64,000 nt of DNA from Acanthaster planci (lineage: Eukaryota > Echinodermata > Asteroidea > Valvatida > Acanthasteridae): assembly GCF_001949145.1 (NCBI RefSeq), contig NW_019091454.1, positions 740,938 to 804,937 on the forward strand, written 5' to 3'. Below the pieces are notes generated by a model. It did no database searches, was not told where the DNA came from, and saw only the letters and a program-made list of their open reading frames with translations. Position numbers and translations under genes: made by a program. Below, piece after piece: positions 36,743 to 46,943 of the stretch (the stretch's first letter is position 1; each line of letters begins with the position of its first letter).

Positions 36743-38833
36743 ATGAAAGTCAATTCAGTTTTTAGAATGCAAAAGGAGCGCACCTCGACTTACACAGAAG
36801 CAGATGACCTAAATTTCACAAACGTAAGCTTTCCAGTGCCCATTTTGCAAATTCCACGAATCAAATCACAAAATACAATCAACATATTTGGTTACGACAA
36901 AAAAGATGGCGTTTACATACTTTACAAAACTAAGGGCATAGGTGAACTGTTAAATTTACTTTACTTTACCCGAGGTGAAAAGAGTCATTACTGTTGGATC
37001 AAAACTTTTCCCGGTTGACTGGTGACATTTATAAACAAAAAAGTAAGAAATACTGGTGCTTTAATTGCATGTCGCTCTTCCAAACAGAAGAAAAGTTAAG
37101 CAGGCACAAAATAGATTGCCAAGGGTTAGACGCAGCACCCTGTAAAGTCGAATTACCCGTCAACGGCTAAAACATTTTCCAGTTTGAACATTACAAAAAC
37201 AAACAAGATGCACCTTTTGTCATTTACGCAGATTTTGAGTCGGTTTTAGAGCACCTTCCTCCGATTTCACCAAACACGGTCAAGACCCAGATCCACAAAC
37301 CCTGCGGCTATTCTTACACAGTCGTTAGATGCGACGGTAAATGCACGAGTCAAAAGACGTACAGACCTAACCTGGTCGCGCGAGTTACAAAAAATTTACG
37401 AAAATTGCAGTCGCTACTGGATTTGTGAAAAGCTTATCTGGCAAGATAAAAGAATTGCATTGCCAGTGCCCAATTCCAAACGAGCCAAAGACCAAAGGCG
37501 ATCAAGCTGCTTATAGTTCTGCAAACAAAGCTGGTTTCAGAGAACTGCTCTGTATGACATGCACAAAGCCAATTAACAGATTCCTTAAGGTCAGATATCA
37601 TTGTCATCATTGTCATTGTGGGACACTCTGTTAAAGCACTTGGGCGTAAAATTGGAACTATTGATAAACATTGATAAGCACCTGTTCTTAAAAAGGGCTA
37701 AACGAGGCGGTATCTCGAACATGGGTGCCAAGCGCTATGCCAAGGCGAACAATCCCAAATAACCATACTACGATCCAAAAAAGCCAGAATCGGCATATTC
37801 TTTACCTGGACGCGAATAACCTGTACGGCTGGGCCATGTCACAATCATTACCTGTGGGTGAATTCCAGTGTGTTGGAAACTTAGACAAGTTTACTCCTGA
37901 TTTCATTTTTAAACTTTCGCCGGAACCCACTTTAGATTTGCGGGGGTACATGTTTGAGGTCACTTTGGACTATCCGCAAGACCTTCATTCATCACACAAC
38001 GACTTCCCACTGGCGCCTGAGAACTTAGTACATGTAGTTCCCAATGAATGGTTTTCAAACTACCAACAAAAATTAATCGACAAAGGTGAGCAAGTAACTT
38101 CTGTAGATAAACTTGTCGCGACTTTAGGCACTAAACATAAATACGTAGTTCATTACCGAACGTTGCAAAAGTGCGTTAAAAGAGGTGCACCGCGTAATAT
38201 CGTGTAAACAGGCCCCGTGGATGAAAAGTTATATTGATAAAAACACCGAATTGCGCAAATTGGCCAAATCTGATTTGTCTAAGACCTTAATGTATGATTT
38301 CTATTATAACAAGTAAAAAAATTAATTTTGGTAATAAAGCAAATTTACTTTACACGGACTCTTTGTTGGTCGAAATTCAAACTGGCGATTTAAACGGCTA
38401 CTTGAATAACAAACGTGAGCTATTTGACTTTATTAATTACCTGCCCGACCATAAACTTTTCGACCCCAAAAACAAAAAAGTAATCGGTAAAATGAAAGAG
38501 GAATTCGGGGGTAAGGTTATTTTAGAAGATCAAAATTTAAAGAAGGCAAAAGGCGTCACTAAAGTCGTAACCGAGAAACGGTTGTCGCATGAAGGGTATA
38601 AAAGCTGCCTATTTGAAGGGGTGCAACATGTTAATCAGCAGTTATTTAGATCAGATAAACATCAAGTGTACACCATCACACAAAATAAGCTGAGTCTTTC
38701 ACCGCTAGACACTAAGCGTTACATATTACCAAACGGCATAGATACGTTGGCTTACGGGCACTGTCAATCATTAATTCGCGAGTTTAAGGTGACTGACCTA
38801 GAGCGCGCCAAGCAAGCGTTACAAGGCATTTAG
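36743..38833 (+). pseudogene. Protein-primed type B DNA polymerase (Polinton PolB), broken
   Basis: The polymerase would copy the element's linear DNA by protein priming. The N-terminal part (36743-37015) contains 'INIFGYDKKDGVYIL', typical of the region before the polymerase proper. A C-x2-C...H zinc-finger-like segment follows at about 37050-37130. The exonuclease motif 'YADFES' is at 37225-37242. Palm motif A, 'YLDANNLYGWAM', is near 37803-37838, and motif C is near 38354 in 'LLYTDSLLVEI'. Two losses are striking. The segment that should carry motif B between motifs A and C is absent near 38260-38280, and motif C has only one of its two aspartates. Stops and frameshifts also occur at 37016, about 37170, 37425-37720, 38205 and about 38325. 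It is not functional. Confidence 0.88.
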
Positions 38834-38944
38834 GTCCTAGACAAAAGAACAATCATCATTCATCTATCACTGGGTGTATAACTCAGATTTTAAAGATAAA
38901 GAAAAGGCCCTTAATTCAGTTTTTGTGCAGTTAAGCCTAAAAAG

Positions 38945-39600
38945 CTAAGCTGTCTCGGGCAGTAATTCAGTATCCTCGGGCACTACTTGAAGCTCTTCTT
39001 TGATGAAACTTCTGTTTGGCCTGTTTAACAGATAGTACAAAGTAGGCCCCGTTTTTACCCGTTTGCACCGGACTCGTTTAAATTGGCTAGTGTGTTTTTC
39101 AATTTGGTAAATGTCTACAAACCAAACGGGATCTGTTGCCCTTCTGACGGTCCCACCTTCCTGCTCACCCGGGTAATAAAGGTAACGCACGACCACGCCT
39201 GGAGGAAGTTCTGGCTCACTCGCTTTTGGGGGTGCTGCATGTGTTTGTTTCACTCGGTCTAATTTGACAGCTTCTGCGGGTTCTTTATCGATTAAACACG
39301 TTTTTTCCTTGTTTAGCAATTTTATTACTTGAGGTAAATGCTCTACCCATTCTACATGTACGTTACGAACGCCTACATTTAACATTTCCTGCGCGTATTG
39401 ATGACCGAATAAATGCTCGGCCAAAGCCCTATTAAACTGTTCTATGATTCCCTGTGACCTATGAATGCCTGGTTCACCTACTTGCACCGAAACGCCTTTC
39501 TTAGCAAACGCCTTTTTAAACTCGCCTTTAAATTCTGACCCCGAGTCTACGCCCTCCGCTGCACAGGGCCTACATTTTAGGGTTAATGCTCGAACATGAT
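38945..39600 (-). pseudogene. Polinton integrase, C-terminal half
   Basis: A retroviral-type integrase joins element ends to host DNA. This half starts just after the insertion described next. It contains 'VDSGSEF' (second catalytic Asp), then 'HRSQGIIEQFNRALAEHLFG', which carries the catalytic Glu, and a long C-terminal domain with the W-F-V-D-I-Y and Y-Y-L-L segments, ending at 38945. The half is open over more than 190 codons and is the best-preserved coding piece of the element. It faces the polymerase tail to tail, with about 110 bp between them. Confidence 0.88.
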
Positions 39601-40141
39601 ACAATTGAGATTCCGTCATTATAACCCTTTCCCAAATCCACATTCCCTTCTACTGGCCTTTAAATTGATCAGAGGGTGTCCCCAAGTGCCTACAAATAAA
39701 AAGACCTGCACAAAAAAGGACAGAGTATGGTCACGGTACCCTTTTTCCAGTCAAAGGGGGGGGTCCCACCACAATCAACAAAAATTTGACACCCCCCAAC
39801 GCAGTGAAACTACTCAGACAGCTGTCTAGACAGCTCAAAGACACATCAGAGAGACCGACCATTGATATAAGACAGGCCCAGGTTTGCCCAGGCACTTGGT
39901 TTGTCAATAACCATTATCAGCACGTGGCTTAGATACATGTATTTGCATACAATCCCCATGGGACTTGGCTGGAGGCAGGCTCTGGAAAAGAATTAGAGAA
40001 GTCCCCTTGTTAAAGGTGACTAAACTAGGCTGTTCAGCATCTGCAGAGAGACAAATTAACAGGAGGTTTTCGCATTTGGCCGAAAAGTTTTTTTTAATTA
40101 CGAAATTAGAAAAAATTGGATCCCCATGGGAGCAACTCCGC
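39552..40141. mobile_element. 590-bp insertion inside the integrase gene
   Basis: The integrase reading is interrupted here: the N-terminal half lies at 40150-40545 and the C-terminal half below 39550. The hexamer TCTACG occurs at both borders (39546-39551 and 40142-40147), suggesting a 6-bp target duplication. No clear inverted ends are seen and no open frame has a known domain. The inserted element's class is unknown. Confidence 0.6.
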
Positions 40142-40149
40142 TCTACGTC

Positions 40150-40545
40150 AGGTTAATTAACTTGGGTCAAGTCAAGGGCGACCTTTTATAAATTTGTTTC
40201 ACAGCTTCTAACGCTTGATCAGCAGTTTTACTGGTCAAAGGTTCTGCTTTTTTGTACTGCAAACCAACGTCTACTACGGTTAAGGCATATTTAAAAGTTT
40301 TACGATTTACTCGGTTCCAAGGCAAGTATAAAATAATTGATGCGCTTCATTCGGACCAACATATTCGGTTTGCAACATTGTAGGTCTCAGCACGTAACCG
40401 GGTGCAGGTAAATAAATTTGCCAAATAGCCTGCTTTTTTAACCAGTTTTTAATACTTGACTTGTCTGCACAGGTTTTTTCTTGTAAATGGTCGACGGCGC
40501 TTTCACCTTTCCAGTTTTTTAAAAGTTTCTTCTTTTCCTTGGTTC
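40150..40545 (-). pseudogene. Polinton integrase, N-terminal half
   Basis: Reading from 40545 downwards, a helical basic start ('LKKQAIWQIYLPAP') leads to 'ALTVVDVGLQYKKAEPLTSK', the block holding the first catalytic Asp, and then 'IYKRSPLT'. A frameshift falls near 40325 and a stop replaces the expected tryptophan codon near 40165. Together with 38945-39600 it makes a complete catalytic triad split by the insertion. It is divergent to the next gene, with a shared AT-rich promoter-like spacer (40545-40576). Confidence 0.8.
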
Positions 40546-40575
40546 ATTGAATTTATAAACGGTATATTTTTAAAA

Positions 40576-40941
40576 ATGGCGAGTGTTTTAATGATGGTAG
40601 GAGGAGCTACATGTATAGTAAACGCTTTAGCTTTCACTGGCAGTAATTTTTTGTTTAGAATTTTTACACAAAGTAAAGTCGACGAAGAACGCAAATGTCA
40701 CGACCTAGCGTTAAAACAACTGGCTCAAGCAAAACAAGCTTGGAGCAAAATCACGTACACGTTAGACTTTCTAAACGAATGCATGAAGCAAGAGCGTATT
40801 AGCCAACACACATTTGTAAACGTGGACGAAGCCTTGTGAACTTACAGTGAATTGACGGGTAAACAGGTGTTGCCGTTGCCTCCAGAGCCAAAGTTATCCG
40901 ATTTCTACGTACCTTCTGAAGATCAAAAGGTGAGAGAATAA
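40576..40941 (+). pseudogene. Small Polinton protein, hydrophobic N-terminus plus coiled coil
   Basis: The ATG at 40576 follows a TATATTTTTAAAA box. The first 30 residues are hydrophobic ('VLMMVGGATCIVNALAF'). They are followed by a charged helical region ('LALKQLAQAKQAWSK', 'DFLNECMKQERI') and a conserved tail containing 'PPEPKLSDFY'. A TGA at 40837-40839 interrupts the frame, which otherwise runs to TAA at 40939-40941 (121 codons). Proteins of this layout accompany animal Polinton-like elements; their role is not known. A virion membrane or capsid accessory role is inference. Confidence 0.6.
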
Positions 40942-41027
40942 GTATGGACTCTAGGTGGAACTGCTGTGGTGTTTTTTTTGGTTTACCGGTACAGTTAAGT
41001 AAGTTTAACTTACTTTATTTTAAAAGA

Positions 41028-41162
41028 ATGGATCATCAATTGAGTGAACTGAAAGCTGACGTAAGCAATATCGAGCAAATGCTTGGCGACATGCGTGCGG
41101 ATGTGGATCATTGCGCCGATATGCTTCTAGATATCCAGAATGAAACGTTTTGTAACTTGTAA
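41028..41162 (+). CDS. Short coiled-coil protein, 44 residues
   Basis: The frame reads 'MDHQLSELKADVSNIEQML' and continues with heptad-like leucine, methionine and isoleucine spacing to TAA at 41160. It follows an AT-rich 'TTTATTTTAAAAG' box and lies in the head-to-tail block. It is intact. The function is unknown. Confidence 0.45.
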   Translation: MDHQLSELKADVSNIEQMLGDMRADVDHCADMLLDIQNETFCNL

Positions 41163-41318
41163 GCGAAATAAATTAATTGAATACGAAGAAATGTTCTTTG
41201 CAGTGGGTACATCGTTTATCTGGTTTTCTTTCTTGTTTAAAATTTTCCAGTAAGAAGTAAGATTTAAAAATCGTAGAAATAAAAATTGTATAAATAAAAA
41301 ATCATATATATTAAGAAA

Positions 41319-42495
41319 ATGTCGCAACAATACACTAAAAAACTAAACCCGAGTCGCAGGCTCAAAGTACCTCGCGCGATCAAAGGCGAAAGACACAAAT
41401 TAACCAACACGCATAATCCGAGCACAATAGCTGCAGGTAACACGTTGACTGTAAAATTTCCCGCTTTAGGCATTGATGACGTAATCGTACCCGGCACCGT
41501 GAAACTGGCCTTCAAGTTGGACCTAGACGGAGCATCAGACGATAATCAAACAGTGTATAATAATGTGGCGAGAAATTTGATAAAAAAATCAACGTCAGCT
41601 TTAAGGGAATCAAAATCGTCAGTTAAAGAGATGCAGACTTGTTTCACAATTTTAAGGATAATTGGTTGCCTCTGCCGCAGACTAAAAATATGGCTTACTT
41701 TGGTCTAGAACGAGAAAACGTCGCAAAGTTACGTCTCGGGGCGGGCGACAAAAACAAAGCTGCGAACAACGGCAAAGATAAAGCTAAAGAGCCTTTGACG
41801 TATCAGTTAACTTTTAACTCTCATGATAAAGTTGTCAATTCAGCAGATACATCAGCGGAATATTTGATTTCAGACATGACTTTAGAATGCGAAGTCGTCA
41901 CAAACCGAGACCTGGCAATGAGTATCCGGCAGAAACATAAAGGGCTGGTGTGTTATTTATTTGACAGGATACACTCGTGGAAGAAACAAGCAGTTAATAA
42001 ATCAGACACGTTATGGAACATTAGCATAGATCAGACGATTAAAAGTTTGAAATGCTTTTTGATTTTGTTCAAAGGTCTGGCGGTTAAAAACCCTCAAAGA
42101 TTTTACAACCCACACATAACTAAAATTGTAGTCACGGTCGAAGGCAAGCCGAATCAGCTGTATTCACAGGGACTTTTCGAATACCAACTTCTTCGGTGAC
42201 TCGGAAACTGAATCGGCTCGATCGGTAGTCAAAGACATAAATTTAACCAGAGTAGACATGGCTGATTATCTAATAGACAAGTACGGACTCTGGCTCAATT
42301 TTAGAAGTTCAGATGATAATTCTGCGCACGGATCGGGTAGGCCTGTCGGTGGCGGCGGTGACATATCTATAGAAATGGAGCGACATGCAGGCAGAGACTG
42401 CAGGGTCTTTGACGATGTACGTGTTTTTGGTGATGGATGTGCGATTAACGGGAGGACAGGAATTTCAAGAGCTTGGTGTATTAAGTGAGGGTTAA
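41319..42495 (+). pseudogene. Probable Polinton capsid (jelly-roll type) protein
   Basis: The N-terminus contains 'RRLKVPRAIKGE' and 'NPSTIAAGNTLTVKFPALG', followed by beta-rich sequence ('DVIVPGTVKLAFKLDLDG'). After a frameshift near 41590 the second piece (41639-42199) holds 'LTYQLTFNSHDKVV', 'KSDTLWNISIDQTIKSLK' and 'FYNPHITKIVVTVEGKPNQ'. The third piece, in another frame, starts near 42195 and contains 'YLIDKYGLWLNFRSSDD'. A final frameshift leads to a TAA at 42493-42495. The position before the ATPase and the beta-rich pattern support a capsid role. Whether it is the major or the minor capsid protein is not decidable here. An internal deletion near 41590-41640 is likely. Confidence 0.6.
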
Positions 42496-42519
42496 AAAAA
42501 AAAAACGGGTTTAAAATAA

Positions 42520-43131
42520 ATGAACCAAATGTTTAAATCACCTCACTGCGCTTTAGTCATAGGCGATACGTGCAGCGGGAAGACACAGTGGATTTTGGAT
42601 CTTTTAGAGACTGAGTATAAATTTACTTTTGGAGCAGTAGTAATTATTTGTCCCACGTTATTTAAGAACAAAACTTACCTAGAGCGGCTATGGATCTACG
42701 CAGACGACAACGTTTATATGTGCGACCTGGATCGGGAGAAGTTCGAATTAAATTAAGCGATCGATCTATACCAAAAAGTTTTTGATGGAGTAAATACGCT
42801 TTTTATTATCGATGACTGCACCTCAGATCAGATTATAAAGTATAGAAAAAAATCCAAAGGAAGCAGTACATGTGCCTTGAGCAAAATGGCTTTCAGTGGT
42901 AGACATTACTTGCACTCGTGCTGGCTTCTTACACAAAAATACAATGCCATTTTAAAAGACTTTAGGAGTAATACAGCGTGGGCAGCTATATTTTACTGCA
43001 AAGATAAATCGTCTTTTGATCAAATGCTTTATGAAAATGATGTTGTGCCCTATAAAGAACGCGATCGATTGAAACAGCATGTACGTAGTTGTAAATTTAG
43101 TAAATTAGTCGTAAATATTTGCCGCCGGTAA
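42520..43131 (+). pseudogene. Packaging ATPase (FtsK/HerA type), one in-frame stop
   Basis: This enzyme would pump the element's DNA into capsids. The Walker A motif 'GDTCSGKT' is at residues 15-22 and Walker B 'NTLFIIDDC' at about residues 92-100. A sensor-like stretch 'CWLLTQKY' follows, and the C-terminus contains 'YCKDKSSFDQMLYEND'. The total is 203 codons, within the usual size for this family in Polintons. The only damage is a TAA at 42754-42756 between the two Walker motifs, with the frame unchanged after it. It starts 25 bp after the capsid gene and ends 57 bp before the next gene, in the same direction. Confidence 0.88.
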
Positions 43132-43146
43132 ATTATATGCTCAAAT

Positions 43147-43185
43147 AAAAATGAGATTTATTTTGGAAACTTATATAAAAGTAGA
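43147..43185 (+). promoter_or_regulatory. Promoter-like motif upstream of the HNH-like gene
   Basis: AAAAATGAGATTTATT is followed by TTGGA and then TATATAAAA, ending 4 bp before the ATG. It is the second copy of the motif at 36606-36641. Confidence 0.5.
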
Positions 43186-43188
43186 AAG

Positions 43189-43650
43189 ATGGAGAATAAA
43201 ATGTGTAATCGTTGTCAAAAAGTAAAAGACCTTTCTAATTTTAGAGTTAGATTAAGTGGTACTATTAATTTTGGGTGCAATGAATGTCTTAATAAAGATA
43301 TAGAGAGACATCATAATAACAGGTGGGTGCATGGCAGACAGAAGTGTATGTGCAAGTTATGCAATGATCCCATCAAAGTCACGATTTGCGAATGGCTTTA
43401 TCACTCCAGCCAAGAGGATTAGAAGCGTGGCCGATTTGACCCAGACCGTTTTATAGACACAGACGTTTGCCGCGGTTTGATCGAAGATTACAAATGCTGC
43501 TATTACGACGACTGTGGACAAAAGCTCCAGTACATAGAGTATAAATCTAACTTGGGCACTAGAGCGACAACAAAATTGGTCACATTAAGTCCAACTGCGT
43601 ACTCTGCTGCCTAAGTTGTAATAAGAAGAAGACTTGCTTTGCAGATTAGT
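43189..43650 (+). pseudogene. Cysteine-rich HNH-like zinc protein
   Basis: The protein starts 'MENKMCNRCQKVKDLSNFR', with C-x2-C pairs at residues 5 and 8 and again at about 29 and 32 ('CNECL'), a third near 'CKLC', and more at 'CCYYDDC'. This spacing resembles HNH-nuclease-like zinc proteins. A TAG at about 43420-43422 interrupts the frame, and a frameshift follows near 43570. The tail then reads as C-x2-C followed by basic residues before a stop near 43650. The intact protein would have about 150 residues. A role as a nuclease is possible but not shown. The TTAA of MITE copy B begins just after the stop. Confidence 0.55.
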
Positions 43651-43658
43651 TAAATTAA

Positions 43659-44238
43659 CCACTTCCGGGATCGGAGACATACGGTTTATATGGGTGGCCG
43701 GGGTCTCCGAACTCGGAAAAAGGAAACAGGGCCCTGTAACAAAAGATTGTACTCTGAACAAAAGACTAGGCTAGGCTGCTGGGCATTACTGACATTTTTC
43801 TTTCTCAAAAGCGGTGATAATCCAGCCTTGTTTTGAAACCGTATACCAAGGTTTGGGGCATTGAGAGTGAGCAGATTACCATCGGAGACAAAAGCGCTCC
43901 ACCATCGCAGCGATGAGCCACACAGCACCGCTGCAAGCTAATCTGGCCCCTATTGAAAAGAGGTCAGAAGTGCACTAAGCCAGGTTCGTGAACAAAAGAC
44001 AGTTATACAACACTGCACAATCTGGGTTCTGTTTACAAGGCTGCTGGCCTGGCTGAAATACTCGGGCGTCAATGGAGGTTAACTGTCAACTTAGAATAGT
44101 GCCTAAAGATTGCTTGGTGCGGCTATAAACGACCATTAAATGAAATGACGAATTTTTGAAGGATTTTGAAAACGGAAAAAATGATAGTCATGCCGGCCCA
44201 GCATCATCAACATTGAAAAATGCCCCGACATGAAGTGG
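43659..44238 (-). mobile_element. MITE copy B, piggyBac-like, inside the Polinton
   Basis: A 580-bp element is flanked by TTAA at 43655-43658 and 44239-44242. The ends are CCACTTCCGGGATCGG and, read inversely, CCACTTCATGTCGGGG. It is an inverted copy of the element at 35143-35725, diverged at scattered sites. It lies exactly between two Polinton genes, so it entered after the Polinton was in place. Confidence 0.88.
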
Positions 44239-44450
44239 TTAATGATTAATTACTTACTCTTTGCGATAGTTGGGCTGTGCGTGCTTGGCTGTAGCTCATT
44301 TAAGTTTAGTTATAAATAAAGAACAGCAATGCTACAATTGATTCAAGGAGTTACTGAGCTAATTATCGCAGCTAACTTGACTTGTTACACCCACAAATAC
44401 GTACGACTTAAATTAACGTTCAGTTCAAAATTTAAAACGTATATATTAAA

Positions 44451-44870
44451 ATGGATATCAAATCAATTATTAATGACACAAAAGACGAAACCACAGAATC
44501 AAAGGCCAACATCAAAGACCACTTCTGTTCAGTAGTTGCCTCGGGAGAAAGTAAGTAGTACCTGGGCAAAGAATTCACTGTTAAAGACATAGAATCTTTG
44601 AATCCGGCAGAGCAGGAAAAATTGTTTAATTTGTACATAGTCAAATTTGGCAAAGAGATTGTTAAAACTTTAGGTCATTTGATTTGCAGTTTACATGCAC
44701 GTTTATTAGGAATAGCTAATCCAGTAGATCTCTTAGGATTCAACGTGGACTTGAAATCTGAAGAAGCGTTAGCTAAGGACCTAAACGACGACCCTATCAT
44801 TAGTCAGACGATGGGTCATGTTTTATGGGAATTTTGCTACAAGTATGTGTATACCTATCACCACTGGTAG
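44451..44870 (+). pseudogene. Polinton accessory protein, helical, 139 codons
   Basis: The frame starts at the ATG at 44451, directly after TATATATTAAA. It runs to TAG at 44868-44870 with one internal TAG at 44556-44558. It includes 'LNPAEQEKLFNLYIVKFGK' and 'NDDPIISQTMGHVLWEFCY', predicted mainly helical. I recognise the layout only as an accessory gene of such elements. Its function is unknown. Confidence 0.55.
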
Positions 44871-44930
44871 CAACCTTAATTTAAACTAAACATTTGGAAT
44901 TCAACAAGAGTTCTCTTATAATAAAAGAAG

Positions 44931-45294
44931 ATGTCAACAGAAGAAGTAACACGGAGTCTGATAAAGATGCAAGTTCAAACGGTAGCCAAGACTAAGCATC
45001 CAAAACGCGTAGAGCAAGGCAAAAAATTAGCCTAGCATAACAAAAAGATGAAACAACAGCTTGCTAAAATGGTAACGAGTGAACCGATGAAAGTGAAGTC
45101 TACGCGAATATGTTTCGTAATTTTAAAGACCAACCAACAACCAACATTTGATCCTGGGCGGGTTATTTCTCGGGGGAATTTTACTTGCGTTTTACTTGAA
45201 AAGGAAGCCCGGCCAACAAAAACAGCCGGTTCAAACAAAGCCGTCACCTAAAGGGAGTGTAGCGAGCGACCAAGAAGTTTTAGACACGGAGTAA
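44931..45294 (+). pseudogene. Small Polinton protein, lysine-rich N-terminus and one membrane helix
   Basis: The ATG at 44931 starts a basic segment ('TKHPKRVEQGKKLA') with a TAG at 45033-45035. After a frameshift near 45140 the other frame gives a glycine/leucine-rich membrane helix ('LFLGGILLAFYLKRKPG') and a hydrophilic tail ending at TAA 45292-45294. A single-pass membrane protein of the particle is inferred. Confidence 0.5.
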
Positions 45295-45324
45295 ATTTAA
45301 AAACAGTATATTTAAAATTACTAT

Positions 45325-45590
45325 ATGTTAGGAATGAGTAACACAAATATAAACGTAAACAGGATTGCCAATACGGTCTACCACGGTGCCGTAGTTTCTG
45401 CAATTTCCATGGGATACGTCATGCTCGGTAAAAGGCTGTTAAAAATTAAACCCCAAGATTTGGATCGGTTGAGTATCAAAGACTAGCAAAAATGACCGCA
45501 CTCGCTAGTGGTGCGTTAACTACCCAGGGGTGGCTTGTGGCGCAAGGTGTATTACCTGCAAGTTGCCCAGTAGTTAAAGTACAGGTTTAA
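45325..45590 (+). pseudogene. Small Polinton membrane-type protein
   Basis: The frame starts at 45325 after TATATTTAAAA. It contains 'VYHGAVVSAISMGYVMLGK', a likely membrane segment, and stops at TAG 45484-45486. Open sequence then continues in another frame ('GALTTQGWLVAQGVLPAS') to about 45590. This suggests an original protein of about 85-90 residues. The role is unknown. Confidence 0.45.
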
Positions 45591-45627
45591 TTTGTTTATT
45601 TTAAAGTTAAGTAAAAGTTGAAGTAAA

Positions 45628-46874
45628 ATGGCAGAAGGTGGATTTAAACCAGTCGATTTTGACCCAAATGATGATATACCCTTAGAAGAACGAGAAGAAG
45701 CCGATAAAGAAGACGTGACATGGGACGACTTTTCTAGAAAGACGGGGGCTAGACCTGTCAGATTTAAGGCAGGCGTTAATAGAAGGGAAAGTAGACGACT
45801 TTTACGACGCGGTTCGAAAAGAAACTAGGTATGAAGCATTAATTAGGGATCCAAACGTATTTAATTTAGATAGCAAAGACCGCCTGTACGTCAAGTTCGA
45901 AGGTAAAAAAGTTCTCTTAACGGAAGAAAATAGAAACGTATTTCTTAGCCTAAACAGAAGTAGGCAAAAAACAAATACAGATTGTATAAGACGCGTCCTG
46001 GGCTTACGAGACTATGTGTCTGGTAAAACGAAACAGGAAGTTCAGGAGATAACCCGTGTACTTCAACCCGAAAGTATAGATTTAAGAGAACTTCCACAAG
46101 CATCAGATCGAGTCATTGATATCGTAGAAGAGCTCACTCAAGATACAGAAGGACTAAATTACTGGGAGCTTGTAGCTTTAGACAAATCGTTACAGACGTT
46201 CAAAGGAGAATTAACTTTAAACCAGGGCAAATTAGATCAGTTGGACGCAAAGATTCGACAAGTCAAAACCGAGCTAGAAGAAGCGGCATCTGAAGGAGAA
46301 CGTATGGAACTTCAACAACAGTTGGACGGCTTATGAGTCGAAAGACGGGGTAGGTTAGAAGTCATTAATAGGAACACGGACCAATTAAGGAGCCAAATCA
46401 ATCCCATTAAGGGAACAATTGAAAAGGTCATGAATTACGACACAACTTTACGTGGGAAGATTTGAACTTTGTTTTGAGGGCAGGGCGTAACGATCGTAAG
46501 CATTTTGACGGCTTTTTCACTAGCAGTAAGTACTATTGTAAGTAGTATCATAGCCGCTGCCAGAGCTGCCGGAACGCCAAGTCCCACGCCAAAACCCCCT
46601 GAACCAAAAACTGCCAGGTAAAGGAGGCATAACCGATTGGATCAAACGTCAATTGTGGAACTTGGCAAATGTATTGAAGAAACTGGGTTTGAAAGCGCTA
46701 GGAGCTTTGCCCGGAATCATTGGCAGTATTTTAAGCTGGATTTTCAACGTGGCGAGTAAAGCAGTTGGTTGGATCAGTGAGCACGTGTGGACTTTCTTTG
46801 TAGGCGCGGGTGTTTTGATTTTGACTTACGTGCAGAGGATGCAAGCAGGTAAAGTAGGGCAAAAAAATATTTAA
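45628..46874 (+). pseudogene. Large Polinton coiled-coil/proline-rich/membrane protein
   Basis: Five pieces follow one another. The first is an acidic start ('DPNDDIPLEEREEADKED'). After a frameshift near 45770 comes a folded region ('VRKETRYEALIRDPN'), then a strong coiled coil around 46190-46440. A TGA at 46334-46336 cuts it. A further frameshift near 46460 gives a hydrophobic helix ('ILTAFSLAVSTIVSSIIAA') followed by 'PSPTPKPPEPK'. After the next break near 46620, 46629-46874 gives amphipathic helices ('VLKKLGLKALGALPGIIG') and a last membrane segment. The original would be about 410 residues. Such proteins recur in animal Polinton-like elements. A membrane-active virion protein is my inference. 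Confidence 0.6.
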
Positions 46875-46943
46875 ACTCCTCTTCAAATTTGAGGAAGGTT
46901 TTTTTACGTCTTAAGTTATTCCATTTAAGTTAAAACTTTGTAT

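Noticed and set aside
35139-44242. MITE copies A and B as the terminal inverted repeats of the Polinton
   Set aside because: Related copies occur at 62.5 and 63.0 kb without Polinton genes, each has its own TTAA flanks, and Polinton genes continue to 48.9 kb beyond copy B.
40837-44558. Stop-codon recoding (alternative genetic code) in the Polinton
   Set aside because: TAA, TAG and TGA all occur inside genes, and frameshifts and deletions are also present, so ordinary decay explains the pattern better.
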